From NCBI GenBank assembly GCA_965603515.1, contig CBFDDH010000004.1, positions 1 to 64,000 of the forward strand: a stretch of 64,000 nucleotides of DNA, written 5' to 3'. Both the position numbers and the translations under genes were made by a program. Of this stretch, positions 1-8,838 are shown piece after piece. Under the pieces are notes generated by a model that saw only the letters and a program-made list of their open reading frames with translations, was not told the DNA's origin and did not search any database. The stretch is from JAUVZL01 sp965603515 (GTDB taxonomy: Bacteria > Hydrothermota > Tepidihabitantia > SM23-42). Within the stretch, counting starts at the first letter, position 1, and each line of letters begins with the position of its first letter.

Positions 1-58
1 TAATTGATAAATCAAGACATGTACTTTACATTAAGAGAATTTTTAATATAATCTGGGC

Positions 59-721
59 ATGGAGGTCACGGTAATAATCCCCGTATACAATGAGAAGAAT
101 AATATAGAAACGATAATAAGGCTTGTCGAAAGAGTAGGTCTGGCACAAGAAATTATCGTGGTCGATGATTTTTCGGTGGACGGAACCAGAGATCTTTTAA
201 GAAAAAGAAAAGGAATAAAAACGATATTTCACGAATGGAACAGGGGAAAAGGAGCAGCTATCCGAAGTGGCTTGCAAATAGCCTCTGGAGATGTAGTTAT
301 TATTCAGGATGCTGATTTAGAATATTCACCTAAACAGTATCCACAGCTACTCAGGCCAATTGAAGAGAAGAGAACGAGTGTTGTCTATGGTTCAAGAATT
401 TTAGGAAAGGGTAGTTTCCTAAAATCAAGCTATTTTGCGAATCGATTCTTAACCCTTTTGACAAATATCCTATTTAGCAGCCACATATCAGATATGGAGA
501 CGTGTTATAAAGTCATTAGAACTAAGCTTTTGAGAGACTTACACCTTATATCATCGCGTTTTGAGATCGAACCTGAAATAACCTGCAAAATTTTGAAAAG
601 AAGGGAGAAGATCGTTGAAATACCGATTAGCTATATCGGGCGCAGGAAAGGTAAGAAAATAGGCATGAAAGACGGCATTCAGGCAATCTGGAACCTGGTC
701 AAATGGAAATTTAAGAAATGA
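59..721 (+). CDS. Family 2 glycosyltransferase (dolichyl-phosphate mannose synthase-like)
   Basis: This 220-aa protein has the GT-A signature of family GT2. The N-terminus reads VTVIIPVYNE, a VVDDFS segment follows near residue 36, and an aspartate pair (QDADLEYSP) near residue 84 would bind the nucleotide-sugar metal. It ends without obvious membrane helices, as in the short DPM1-type enzymes that transfer a sugar from a nucleotide donor to a lipid phosphate. The stop overlaps the start of the next glycosyltransferase (ATGA), so the two are translationally coupled. The start has no clear Shine-Dalgarno sequence. The sugar and acceptor cannot be told from sequence. Confidence 0.88.
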   Translation: MEVTVIIPVYNEKNNIETIIRLVERVGLAQEIIVVDDFSVDGTRDLLRKRKGIKTIFHEWNRGKGAAIRSGLQIASGDVVIIQDADLEYSPKQYPQLLRPIEEKRTSVVYGSRILGKGSFLKSSYFANRFLTLLTNILFSSHISDMETCYKVIRTKLLRDLHLISSRFEIEPEITCKILKRREKIVEIPISYIGRRKGKKIGMKDGIQAIWNLVKWKFKK

Positions 722-1890
722 AAGTACTTTTTGTTACTACTGCTTACAAACGTTATGAAGGGGATGTAATAACCCCATGGCTTACCGAGTTAATACTCCG
801 ACTTCGTGACAGAAAAATCGATGTCGAAGTATTTACTTCATCCTACAAAGGTCTTGGTAATCAGCTTATCGATGATATCAAAGTTCATCGATTTCGATAT
901 TTCTTCAAAAATCTGCAAAAGCTCACGCATGAAGAGACTGTTGTCGACCGGGTAAGCCGCAACCCCTTAAACCTTCTGCTGATATTTTTCTATATGATAG
1001 CTGGCACCTGGGCGATTGTCCAACTGGTCAAAAGAGAAAAATACGATATCGTTCACGTTCACTGGCCATTTCCTCATATTATTTTCGGAGTATTCGCCCG
1101 CATTGCCGGTAAAACTCGCTTATTCTCTACTTTTTATGGACGTGAAATACGCTGGTTCACGAAAAAATTCAAGTGGCTGACAAAGTGTCTTTCGATTTTG
1201 CTGAATAAATCCGACATGATTACTGCGATATCTACCCATACAAGAACAGAATTAAGAAGTTGTATAAACCGTGAAATTGAAATCATACCGTTCAGCGCTG
1301 CAGTTCCGGAAAGAGTATCGAAGATCAGTGATGAAAATGAAATTCTCTTTGTTGGTCGCCTGGTGGAACGCAAAGGGATCAAGTATTTGATACTGGCCAT
1401 GGCTGAGGTAAGAAATGAAATACCCCATAAACTAGTGATCATCGGCGATGGAGCAGAGCGACTTGAACTGGAAGACCTTGTTGACCGTCTCGATCTGCGC
1501 TCTCGGGTTTATTTTACCGGTTGGATCTCAGCTGATGAAAAGTTGCGGCACTATGAAAAATGCGGCTTTTTTGTATTGCCGGCAGTATACGATAAACAAG
1601 GCGATATTGAGGGTCTTGGTGTAGTCTTGATTGAGGCAATGAGTTGCTATAAACCAGTTATTGCTTCAAAGGCTGGGGGCATTACTGATGTTGTTGAAGA
1701 TGGTGTGAACGGCATTCTTATCCCACCCGGCGATGTCCCGGCACTTACCCAGGCGATACGAACCCTAGCAACTAATACAAAACTACGTAGAGAAATGGGA
1801 GAAAGAGCTAAGAAGAGCATTGACGAAAGGTTCAATTGGGATAAGATTGTAGATAAATTGATTTCGCTATATGTCACCAAGGAGAAATAA
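718..1890 (+). CDS. Family 4 glycosyltransferase
   Basis: This 390-aa protein has the two-Rossmann GT-B architecture. The N-terminal acceptor domain starts MKVLFVTTAYKRYEGD. The C-terminal donor domain carries ILFVGRLVERKGIKYLI near residue 208 and an E-x7-E region (EGLGVVLIEAMSCYKPVIA) near residue 300, typical of GT4 retaining enzymes. It overlaps the preceding GT2 by four bases and ends one base before scpB, so all three are probably cotranscribed. It probably acts in cell-surface polysaccharide or glycolipid assembly; the specificity is unknown. Confidence 0.88.
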   Translation: MKVLFVTTAYKRYEGDVITPWLTELILRLRDRKIDVEVFTSSYKGLGNQLIDDIKVHRFRYFFKNLQKLTHEETVVDRVSRNPLNLLLIFFYMIAGTWAIVQLVKREKYDIVHVHWPFPHIIFGVFARIAGKTRLFSTFYGREIRWFTKKFKWLTKCLSILLNKSDMITAISTHTRTELRSCINREIEIIPFSAAVPERVSKISDENEILFVGRLVERKGIKYLILAMAEVRNEIPHKLVIIGDGAERLELEDLVDRLDLRSRVYFTGWISADEKLRHYEKCGFFVLPAVYDKQGDIEGLGVVLIEAMSCYKPVIASKAGGITDVVEDGVNGILIPPGDVPALTQAIRTLATNTKLRREMGERAKKSIDERFNWDKIVDKLISLYVTKEK

Positions 1891-2556
1891 ATGGACGGTT
1901 CTAATATGAAACGCACTATAGAAGCACTATTGATAGCAACTGAGGCTCCTTTGACATTGAAAAAGATCATTGAAATAACTAATTTACAAAAAGATGAAAT
2001 TGTTAACTGTATCAAGGAATTGAATCAAGAATATCACGAGTCACAACGAGCTTTTGAAATAAAGGAAATCGCTGGAGGTTATCAGATATACACCTTACCA
2101 GAATTTGCACTTTGGGTCGGCGCACTTCACGATCGCAAGAGCAGGCTTTCCAAAGCTGCTCTTGAAACGCTTGCAATAATTGCCTACCACCAACCCATTA
2201 CCAGGCCAGAAATAGAGAAAGTAAGGGGTGTTGATTCAACCTATATGCTTGATGCACTTCTCCAAAAAAACCTCATTAAAACATGCGGTAGATTACCTCT
2301 ACCTGGTAGGCCAATTAGGTATGGCACGACCAAGGAATTCCTGAGATATTTCGGCATAAAAGACCTGGGTGATCTACCACGAGAAGAAGATTTTGGTGAA
2401 GCAATTGCGATCATGGAACACGCAGGTGCACAACCTTCTAACGATGAACATCACCCTGAACCGCGCCCTGAAGAACCAGAGGAAGAAACCGCTGAGGATA
2501 AAGGTACAGAAGAAGGAATAGTAAAAGACGAACCTGATGAACCGTTTCTCATATGA
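1891..2556 (+). CDS. scpB: Segregation and condensation protein B
   Basis: This 221-aa protein matches ScpB, the winged-helix subunit that joins ScpA and SMC in the bacterial condensin complex. The diagnostic core is ALETLAIIAYHQPITRPEIE followed by an RG-VDS region and GRPIRYGTT. The last 50 residues are an acidic, disordered tail rich in Glu and Pro. The start chosen here has an AAGGAGA Shine-Dalgarno sequence; a second ATG lies five codons in. The stop overlaps the next start (ATGA). No scpA is seen beside it, since the upstream genes are glycosyltransferases. Confidence 0.93.
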   Translation: MDGSNMKRTIEALLIATEAPLTLKKIIEITNLQKDEIVNCIKELNQEYHESQRAFEIKEIAGGYQIYTLPEFALWVGALHDRKSRLSKAALETLAIIAYHQPITRPEIEKVRGVDSTYMLDALLQKNLIKTCGRLPLPGRPIRYGTTKEFLRYFGIKDLGDLPREEDFGEAIAIMEHAGAQPSNDEHHPEPRPEEPEEETAEDKGTEEGIVKDEPDEPFLI

Positions 2557-3200
2557 CATCTGTCAAAAAAGAATTACGTGAATTCCTCCAGAAATACAAT
2601 GTTGAAATCATTGGTTTCGGTAGAGTACCAGAAAACGTTGAATTATTAGAAATCCCTGCTGAGTTGCCAAGGACAATCGTTTTTGGTTACCCGCTGTCAG
2701 AATCCGTCTTACAGACTATCAAGAGTCGCCCAACGCTCATTTATAAGCATCATTACAAAACAGTCAATTGGATATTAGATCAAACTGCCTATCATCTTGC
2801 TCATTTTATCGAAGGTAAAGGAGCAAAAGCTATCGCTATTCCAGCATCTCAGATGGTTGATTGGCAAACGCAAAAAGGACATATTTCTCATAAAGCACTG
2901 GCAGAAGCAGCTGGTCTTGGTTTTATCGGCAGAAGTGGATTGCTCGTCCATACACAATATGGAACAAGAGTTCGGTATTGTTCAATCCTAACCGACTTAT
3001 CGTTTGAGACTGATCCGAAAGTGGAACAGAATTGTGGCGAATGTCTTAAATGCATAAAGGCATGTCCGGGGCAGGCTATTTCTAAAGATGGCGTTGACCT
3101 AAGTCGCTGCTTGGAACAACTCAAAGAATTCTCCAAAATCCGAGGTATTGGTCAATACATATGTGGGGTGTGTGTAAAGGTCTGTGATGGTAAAAACTAG
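2553..3200 (+). CDS. QueG-like 4Fe-4S double-cluster protein (short form)
   Basis: This 215-aa protein resembles the central and ferredoxin parts of epoxyqueuosine reductase QueG. A GLGFIGRSGLLVH segment (residues about 125-137) is followed by a cysteine set of the type C-x2-C-x2-C-x3-CP near residue 158 and a C-terminal CGVCVKVC, enough for two 4Fe-4S clusters. It is much shorter than QueG (normally over 300 aa) and lacks the C-terminal HEAT-like region. queD and queC lie about 1-2 kb downstream, which supports a queuosine link, but related short proteins have no proven function. It overlaps scpB by four bases and the DUF4416 gene by 17. Confidence 0.7.
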   Translation: MTSVKKELREFLQKYNVEIIGFGRVPENVELLEIPAELPRTIVFGYPLSESVLQTIKSRPTLIYKHHYKTVNWILDQTAYHLAHFIEGKGAKAIAIPASQMVDWQTQKGHISHKALAEAAGLGFIGRSGLLVHTQYGTRVRYCSILTDLSFETDPKVEQNCGECLKCIKACPGQAISKDGVDLSRCLEQLKEFSKIRGIGQYICGVCVKVCDGKN

Positions 3201-3720
3201 ACCACCTCAGAAAGTTCTGGCCATAACCGGATTGATTTTTGTTCACAATATTCGAGTCGATGATGTATTGAATGAACTTAAAAAGGATTTCGGCGAGGTA
3301 TTGCTCAAATCTGAGGTAATTCCGTTTATCCATACTACATACTATAACAAAGAAATGGGCGATGACCTTCTGAGGCAGTGGTATGCCTTTGACAATTTGG
3401 TAGTACCTGATGTTCTTGCAGATATGAAACACCGAACCAATGAAATTGAGGAAAGTTTCCTCAATAATAATAGCGGGAGGAAAGTTAATATTGACCCCGG
3501 ATTCATAACATTGAGCAATTTAATCCTCGCCTCAACAAAGGATTTTTCACATCGTATTTATATAGGCAAAGGTATTTACGCAGAAGTGACATTCATTTAT
3601 AAGAATAAAGCATTTGTTCCCTTGGAGTGGACTTACCCAGATCATCAGGAACCAAAAGCTCTTGAATTCTTTCAAAAAGCTCGGGAGATACTGAAAAATC
3701 GTTTATCGAAATCTCTTTAG
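3184..3720 (+). CDS. DUF4416 family protein
   Basis: This 178-aa soluble protein without signal or membrane segments matches the DUF4416 family by its overall pattern: ITGLIFVHN near the start, a middle ID-PGFITLSNLILASTKDFSHRIY stretch, and a late VPLEWTYPDHQ. The function of the family is unknown. The GTG at 3184 and the ATG at 3187 are adjacent possible starts, and both lie inside the end of the QueG-like gene, so translation is coupled to it. It is the last gene of the run that begins with the glycosyltransferases; a repeat-rich spacer follows. Confidence 0.75.
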   Translation: MMVKTRPPQKVLAITGLIFVHNIRVDDVLNELKKDFGEVLLKSEVIPFIHTTYYNKEMGDDLLRQWYAFDNLVVPDVLADMKHRTNEIEESFLNNNSGRKVNIDPGFITLSNLILASTKDFSHRIYIGKGIYAEVTFIYKNKAFVPLEWTYPDHQEPKALEFFQKAREILKNRLSKSL

Positions 3721-3730
3721 GAAATTATGT

Positions 3731-3812
3731 GGGAGCGGGCTTCCCCGGCCTCGCCTTGCGAAGCGGGGCGGGCTGCCCGCGAATATCAAGCCCAGAAGGG
3801 CTTTCCCACAAG
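3731..3812 (+). repeat. Composite intergenic repeat (GC palindrome plus processed module)
   Basis: The spacer holds a GC-rich palindromic module (GCGGGCTGCCCGCG) followed by a TCAAGCCCAGAAGGGCTT module ending in TCCCACAA. Both modules recur in inverted and re-ordered arrangement at 19046-19100 between recX and alaS. No coding potential is seen here. Confidence 0.75.
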
Positions 3813-3813
3813 A

Positions 3814-3847
3814 AACTGATTCACAAGGTTAGCTTTGTGAATTAGTT
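3814..3847 (+). promoter_or_regulatory. Leader hairpin in front of queD
   Basis: A 13-bp stem, AACTGATTCACAA pairing with TTGTGAATTAGTT (one G-U pair), encloses an 8-nt loop. It ends four bases before the AGGAGG of queD, so it could control access of ribosomes. The sequence does not fit the preQ1-I riboswitch pattern I know, so only an uncharacterised leader structure is claimed. Confidence 0.5.
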
Positions 3848-3862
3848 ACCAGGAGGAATATA

Positions 3863-4222
3863 ATGTTTGATCTCTCAGTTGAAGGAACATTTTCAGCGGC
3901 ACACCAGGTAAAAGGATATCCTGGAGATTGCGCTAGCATGCACGGTCACACTTATCAGGTGAGAGTGATATTACGCACCCAGAAGCTAGACAACATAGGA
4001 ATAGCGATTGATTTTAGACGTGTGAAAACTGCGCTTGATGAAATACTTTCTAAACTCGACCACAAAACATTGAATGAGCTTACATATTTCAAAGAACGTA
4101 ATGCCACCGCAGAATATGTCGCGATGTATGTTTTTGATGAAATGAAAAAGAAAATCAATATGATGAAAGCAGTTACGGTCTGGGAAGGACGTAATAATTC
4201 CGTCACGTATTATGAAGATTAG
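3863..4222 (+). CDS. queD: 6-carboxy-5,6,7,8-tetrahydropterin synthase
   Basis: This 119-aa T-fold protein converts 7,8-dihydroneopterin triphosphate to 6-carboxytetrahydropterin, the second step of 7-deazaguanine (preQ0/queuosine) synthesis. The zinc histidines are H14, H27 and H29 (CASMHGH), and the catalytic cysteine is C23, spaced as CxxxHGH as in QueD rather than eukaryotic PTPS. A late VWEGRNNSV supplies the substrate-binding glutamate. The length is normal. A strong AGGAGG lies before the ATG. queC follows after a repeat-filled gap of about 230 bp; queE and queF are not in the window. Confidence 0.93.
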   Translation: MFDLSVEGTFSAAHQVKGYPGDCASMHGHTYQVRVILRTQKLDNIGIAIDFRRVKTALDEILSKLDHKTLNELTYFKERNATAEYVAMYVFDEMKKKINMMKAVTVWEGRNNSVTYYED

Positions 4223-4475
4223 ATTGCCACGCCTTAACTTCGTTCAGGCTCGCAACGATACACTCATCGGTCGGGCAAAGAATACCCACCATTCTTGTCA
4301 TTGCGAGACATGCAGCCCCAAAACAATCTCGAAGTTAAAAAGTTCAGAGGTTCAAAATCACACATCTTCAAAACTTCGGAATACCACGGGGCTAAAGCCC
4401 CTACTCCTTGCGTCATTCAAAAATACTCATCTCTCCTTGTCATTGCGAGGAATGAAATGACGAAGCAATCTCGCC
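4221..4475. repeat. Cluster of TCATTGCGAG...GCAATCT interspersed repeats
   Basis: Three copies of one palindromic repeat family fill the queD-queC gap: an inverted, worn copy at 4221-4259, and direct copies at 4295-4332 and 4437-4475. A GGGGCTAAAGCCCCTACTCC element at about 4389-4408 belongs to a second family that reappears at 23.1 and 27.7 kb. The last copy runs into queC and supplies its start codon. An open frame through the repeats (4295 onward) is not considered coding. Confidence 0.8.
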
Positions 4476-5092
4476 AATTGAAGAGTATTATCTTACTATC
4501 CGGCGGTCTTGATTCTACGGTCAGCGCAACAATAGCCAAGAAGAAAAGCAATCCGCTCTTTGCTCTAACCTTTGATTATACCCAGCGTGCTGCAAAGATG
4601 GAAATCTCTGCATCCAGAAAGATATGTAAGGCATTACAAATCAAGCACAAGGTTGTCAAAATACCTTTTTTCAAGGAATTTGAAAAACTCCTTATGCTTC
4701 AGTCCAAGAATGTCAGTATTAGGAAATTTAGCAACCTGAAGAACATTTGGGTTCCAAACAGAAATGGTCTTTTCATAAATATCGCTGCGTGTTATGCAGA
4801 ATATTTAGGCGCCAAATTCATTATTACAGGGTTTAACCGCGAAGAAGCCGCTGAGTTTCCGGATAATAAACCACAATTCATGGCCGCAATCAACCACTCC
4901 CTAATGTTCAGCACGCTTGCTAAGGTCAAAGTGAGGAGCTATGTTTCTGAATACACAAAAAAACAAATTTATAAACTCGGACTAAGATACAAGGCGCCTT
5001 TGCAATATGTTTACTCGTGCTATCTGGGCAAAAAAGAAATGTGCGGTAAATGCGCATCGTGCAAGAAATTGCGTGTCGCGATGGGGCAATGA
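4457..5092 (+). CDS. queC: 7-cyano-7-deazaguanine synthase
   Basis: This ATP-dependent enzyme makes preQ0 from 7-carboxy-7-deazaguanine and ammonia. The PP-loop is SGGLDS at residues 15-20, VPNRNG and GFNREEAAEFPDN are the usual substrate-region motifs, and the C-terminal CYLGKKEMCGKCASC gives four cysteines for zinc. An open frame extends upstream to 4295, but that part is encoded by interspersed repeats. The ATG at 4457 gives the normal family length of 211 aa and places the PP-loop at the right distance. This start lies inside a repeat copy. The stop overlaps the next start (ATGA). Confidence 0.92.
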   Translation: MTKQSRQLKSIILLSGGLDSTVSATIAKKKSNPLFALTFDYTQRAAKMEISASRKICKALQIKHKVVKIPFFKEFEKLLMLQSKNVSIRKFSNLKNIWVPNRNGLFINIAACYAEYLGAKFIITGFNREEAAEFPDNKPQFMAAINHSLMFSTLAKVKVRSYVSEYTKKQIYKLGLRYKAPLQYVYSCYLGKKEMCGKCASCKKLRVAMGQ

Positions 5093-6390
5093 AATTTCAC
5101 GTCCTTGATATCATCCGTAAAAAGCGTAATGGTAACAAATTAAACGACCAAGAAATAAAATACCTCATTTCCGAGTATGCGAAATACAATATTCCAGATC
5201 ACCAATTAGCTGCATTTTTAATGGCGGTATATTTCCAGGGCATGAATATTAACGAAACCACTGATTTAATGCAAGCAATGATGTATTCAGGCAAAGTATT
5301 GAAGCTTTCAAATATCAGAAAACCAAAGATCGATAAGCATTCAACTGGTGGAGTAGGTGATAAAGTATCATTAATTTTAGCTCCATTGATGGCATCCTGT
5401 GGTATCTGTGTACCGATGATCTCGGGTCGTGGTTTAGGACATACCGGTGGTACTTTGGATAAATTGGAATCGATCCCCGGGTTTCGTACTAACCTGAGTC
5501 TTAAATCTTTTATACTCCAGTTAAAAAGACATGGTGTTGCCATGATCGGGCAGACCGGAGAAATCGCTCCAGTCGATAAAAAAATATATGCCTTGCGCGA
5601 TGTAACCGCAACGGTTGATTCCATACCACTCATCGCCGCAAGTATTATGTCAAAAAAATTAGCAGAAGATCTTGATGGACTCGTTCTTGATATAAAATTT
5701 GGCAGTGGTGCATTCATGACCGATTATAAAAAAGCTAAGAAGCTTGCGCGTACAATGATCCGGATCAGCAAGCGAGCAGGAGTAAAGGTCACCGCGGTGA
5801 TGACTGACATGAATAATCCCTTGGGAAAATATATTGGTAATTCTCTGGAAGTTATGGAGGCGATTGAATCATTAAAGGGAAGGGGTTCAAAAGACCTAAT
5901 GGAAGTAACCTTCGCCCTGGGCAAAGAAATGCTTAAAATGGCTAAGATAAAAGGCGGGATACAGCTACTCAAGAAGAAGATCTCAAGTAATGCAGCATTA
6001 GATATTTTCAAACAGATTGTTTGTGCACAAAACGGTGATGCTCTGATCTTCAATGATTACGCACGTCTGCCTATTGCCAGGCATACATATCGAGTTCCGG
6101 CAACAAAATCCGGTTATATCTATAGTATCAATAATTTTCTGGTCGGCATGCTATTAGTAAAATTGGGCGGCGGGAGAATGCAAATGGAAGATAGAATTGA
6201 TCCATCATGTGGTTTCCGGATCTGTAAAAAAATTGGCGATCGAGTAAAACCAGGTGATTGTCTTGTGAAAATTTATTGTGACAATCTATCAAAAGGCAGG
6301 TTGATACAGAAGGAAATGCAAAATGTATATGTGATTCGAAGAAAACCACGATCGAGAAAAAAATTGGTTCGGGAGATAATTAGATCCTGA
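5089..6390 (+). CDS. pdp: Pyrimidine-nucleoside (thymidine) phosphorylase
   Basis: This 433-aa protein cleaves pyrimidine nucleosides with phosphate, giving base and (deoxy)ribose 1-phosphate. The family signature is KHSTGGVGDKVSL near residue 82, followed by SGRGLGHTGGTLDKLESIPG. The length equals that of the bacterial Pdp/DeoA family. It begins at the ATG overlapping the queC stop; an upstream in-frame ATG inside queC is ignored. Its link to queC seems to be operon packing rather than pathway. Whether it prefers thymidine or uridine cannot be decided by eye. Confidence 0.93.
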   Translation: MKFHVLDIIRKKRNGNKLNDQEIKYLISEYAKYNIPDHQLAAFLMAVYFQGMNINETTDLMQAMMYSGKVLKLSNIRKPKIDKHSTGGVGDKVSLILAPLMASCGICVPMISGRGLGHTGGTLDKLESIPGFRTNLSLKSFILQLKRHGVAMIGQTGEIAPVDKKIYALRDVTATVDSIPLIAASIMSKKLAEDLDGLVLDIKFGSGAFMTDYKKAKKLARTMIRISKRAGVKVTAVMTDMNNPLGKYIGNSLEVMEAIESLKGRGSKDLMEVTFALGKEMLKMAKIKGGIQLLKKKISSNAALDIFKQIVCAQNGDALIFNDYARLPIARHTYRVPATKSGYIYSINNFLVGMLLVKLGGGRMQMEDRIDPSCGFRICKKIGDRVKPGDCLVKIYCDNLSKGRLIQKEMQNVYVIRRKPRSRKKLVREIIRS

Positions 6391-6431
6391 TCATTTCTCC
6401 CCATTCCATAGATGTTTATGGCATTATGCTC

Positions 6432-6466
6432 TTGACAATATTTTTAAATTATTTATACTTAAGTAT
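6432..6466 (+). promoter_or_regulatory. Promoter with a palindrome over the -10 box (propeller 1)
   Basis: TTGACA (6432-6437) and TATACT (6454-6459) are separated by 16 bp. The -10 box is embedded in the palindrome ATACTTAAGTAT (6455-6466). The same palindrome, extended to 24 bp, covers the -10 box of the third paralog at 12564-12587, suggesting a shared operator. Confidence 0.72.
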
Positions 6467-6503
6467 CTAATAAGTTATGGTATAAGAATTAAAAGGAGGA
6501 AAT

Positions 6504-8717
6504 ATGAAAAAGACGATTTTCATTGTTTTACTTCTTGGATTCTGGTTTTTCGCCCATGCAGATTGGGAAACATTGGGTCCGTTTGGCGGTCAACTGCGCA
6601 CAATGGCAATCGCTCCATCAAATGAGAATATAATTTATACGGCAATCAATTCTGGCCCTTCGCTGATATTCAAATCCACTGATAATGGTGTGTCGTGGAG
6701 TAAAGTCAATGCGATCCCTTACTATGTATATTCAATGGCTGTAGATCCAACAAATCCTGATATTGTCTATGCTGGTACATACCTCAGTGTTTATAAATCT
6801 ATTAATGGTGGTCAAAACTGGACCAGCTATTCAGTATCTGATGCTTATGTTGTAGGTCTTGCCATACATCCTTCTTCACCTTCGACGATTTTCGCGGCTG
6901 GTAATGTTAGTTATGGTGGCACGACAACAATGGGGTTTTTTAAAAGCACAAATGGCGGAGTCAGCTGGAGTAGTGATACTCTTGATACGGTTAAAGGCAC
7001 TAGTAATTGTCTGAAACTCGACCCATCAAATCCCAGTACGATCTATGTTTGTGGTAGTGTTATCGACAGTAATCAAACAACCCCGAGGATTTATCGATCT
7101 GCTAATGGCGGAACAAGCTTTTCAAACATTTCTTCTAATATTCCAACTGGCAATAATATCAATGCTGCAGATGTCCATCCAACTAGTTCAAATACTATTT
7201 ATGTGGGTTCATTTTATGGTGATGGTATTTATCGCACTACCAATACAGGCGGCTCATGGTCTTTGGTTTGGTCAGGAACCGGCATCTCCACTATTGCTTG
7301 TGCTCCAACTACTTCCAATATTGTTTATGCAGGAAAAGATACAGTGATCTATAAAAGCACAAACTCGGGAACCACATGGTTTCAGACTGGTTCAGGATAT
7401 GGTGGTCTATATAAACTCACGCGAAAGATCATTGCCAGTCCAAATTCGAGTACAGTCGTTTATACAACTGATGCACTTGGTTTTCACAAGACAACGAATG
7501 CTGGAACCAGCTGGTTTGAATCAAATTATGGCTTGAACATGGGAGTAATCCCTTCCTTTTCTATTGCACCTTCTTTGAATTCAACAATATATGTAGAATA
7601 TGATGGTGTTGGCGTTTATAAAACAACCGACAGCGGGACAACTTGGTCTCTATTACCATCATTTCTAAGCTGCGGCGATATATGTGCATTTGCCATTCAT
7701 AACTCAGACCCTGATATAGTATTGGCGCTGGAAGGAACTGGCTGAGGCTTAGCTGAGCTCTACAAGAGCACAGACGGCGGGTCTGTCTGGAATCAGATTG
7801 ATAGTTACTATTCTGATGGCGGAACATTAGCCAATGATCCAAATAATAATGATGTCTTTTGGAGCGGCGGCCATAATACATTCGCTATGTTTGCCTCAAA
7901 AACTACTGATGGTGGTTCGAACTGGACAAGATATTATCTGTCTCCAGTCGGTTTCACGTATGCCATTGCGGTTGATCCTTCTAATTCAGATATTGTCTAT
8001 GCAGGAGGAAACCCGGGGCTTTTCAAAACGACAAATGCCGGAACAGACTGGATAGACATTTGTTCCGGGCTCACCGGTTATGTCTACGCAATTGCGATCA
8101 ATCCAAATAATACCAGTTGTGTCTTTGCAGGAACACCAAATGGCGTATTCAAATCTACTAATAGTGGTGTTGAGTGGACGAATATCGGTTGCACTGGTGT
8201 CAATGCATTACTTATTGATCCAAATGGAACCGATACAATATACGCTGGTACTGATAATGGTGTGTTCAAGAGTATTACCAGCGGTGGTAACTGGACAGCA
8301 ATGAACTATGGATTAGAGGATTCAACTGTAGTATGTCTGGGCATGTATCCGAGCAACTATCTTTTCGCAGGTACCGATGGCGCTGGTATGTACAGATGGT
8401 CATTAGATGTCAGTATCGCAGAACAGAACACTAACATTAACAGACAAATTGCTCTGTCGATAAAACCAAATCCTTCAACCGGACGAGTCAGACTGGAGTA
8501 TAATCTTTCGCAAGAAGCGATGATCAAGCTTTCTGTTTTCGATGTTCAGGGACGCCTCGTTAAAAAACTGACTGCTCAAGTACAGAAAAGCGGGATGCAC
8601 ACTCTACTCTGGGATGGACTGAATGATAATGGTGATGCTGTACCATCTGGTGTCTATCTATACAGGCTTTGTATTGACGAAACCGAGTGTATTAGAAAAC
8701 TCATCCTATTGAAATGA
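6504..8717 (+). CDS. Secreted Asp-box beta-propeller protein 1, in-frame UGA at codon 414, C-terminal sorting domain
   Basis: The 737-codon frame starts with a signal peptide (MKKTIFIVLLLGFWFFAHA) behind an AAAGGAGG. About a dozen repeats of the type YKSTNGGxxW follow; these are Asp-box/BNR-type blades of a seven- or multi-bladed propeller. The last 85 residues hold a sorting tail (PNPSTG..., VFDVQGRLVKKL, GVYLYRL) like Por/FlgD-type secretion tails. A TGA at 7743-7745 interrupts the frame, yet propeller blades resume immediately in frame. Two paralogs downstream have TGA at the same place, so error is unlikely. Without read-through, the second half has no signal peptide and no ribosome site. 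Sec, another amino acid, or regulated read-through are all possible. Confidence 0.8.
7746..7790 (+). promoter_or_regulatory. Candidate SECIS/read-through hairpin downstream of UGA (paralog 1)
   Basis: After the TGA at 7743-7745, the mRNA can form ACAGAC/GTCTGT (7770-7775 with 7781-7786) around the loop GGCGG. The loop starts 31 nt after the UGA, that is, 30 nt intervene. A smaller hairpin GCTCT-ACA-AGAGC lies just before it. Loop size, a G at the loop start and the distance fit the known range of bacterial SECIS elements, which lie within the coding region right after the UGA. Confidence 0.55.
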
Positions 8718-8749
8718 GTATAGAAATATACCTAATCAAGATATGCTTA

Positions 8750-8791
8750 CAGGACAATCCTCCTTGACTATGTCCTGATATCAAGTATTAT
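8750..8791 (+). promoter_or_regulatory. Promoter of propeller 2
   Basis: TTGACT (8764-8769) and TATTAT (8786-8791) are separated by 16 bp. The -35 box lies in the loop of an inverted repeat, CAGGACA...TGTCCTG. This promoter lacks the ATACTTAAGTAT palindrome of paralogs 1 and 3, so its control may differ. Confidence 0.6.
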
Positions 8792-8838
8792 GATATATAT
8801 GATATATATGATTCGGTGCCATTGAGGTGCAAAAAAGA

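Noticed and set aside
3814..3847. preQ1 class I riboswitch
   Set aside because: The stem is long and symmetrical and lacks the short stem, A-rich tail and pseudoknot pattern.
4295..4456. N-terminal extension of QueC
   Set aside because: It is encoded by interspersed repeats and has no similarity to the family; the internal ATG gives the normal length.
4212..4460. Open frame of about 80 codons between queD and queC
   Set aside because: It runs through three repeat copies and has no protein-like features.
7887..8717. Separate genes beginning at internal ATGs after each UGA (7887, 10126, 14063)
   Set aside because: They start at different places in the paralogs, lack ribosome sites and signal peptides, and leave conserved propeller sequence between UGA and ATG uncoded.
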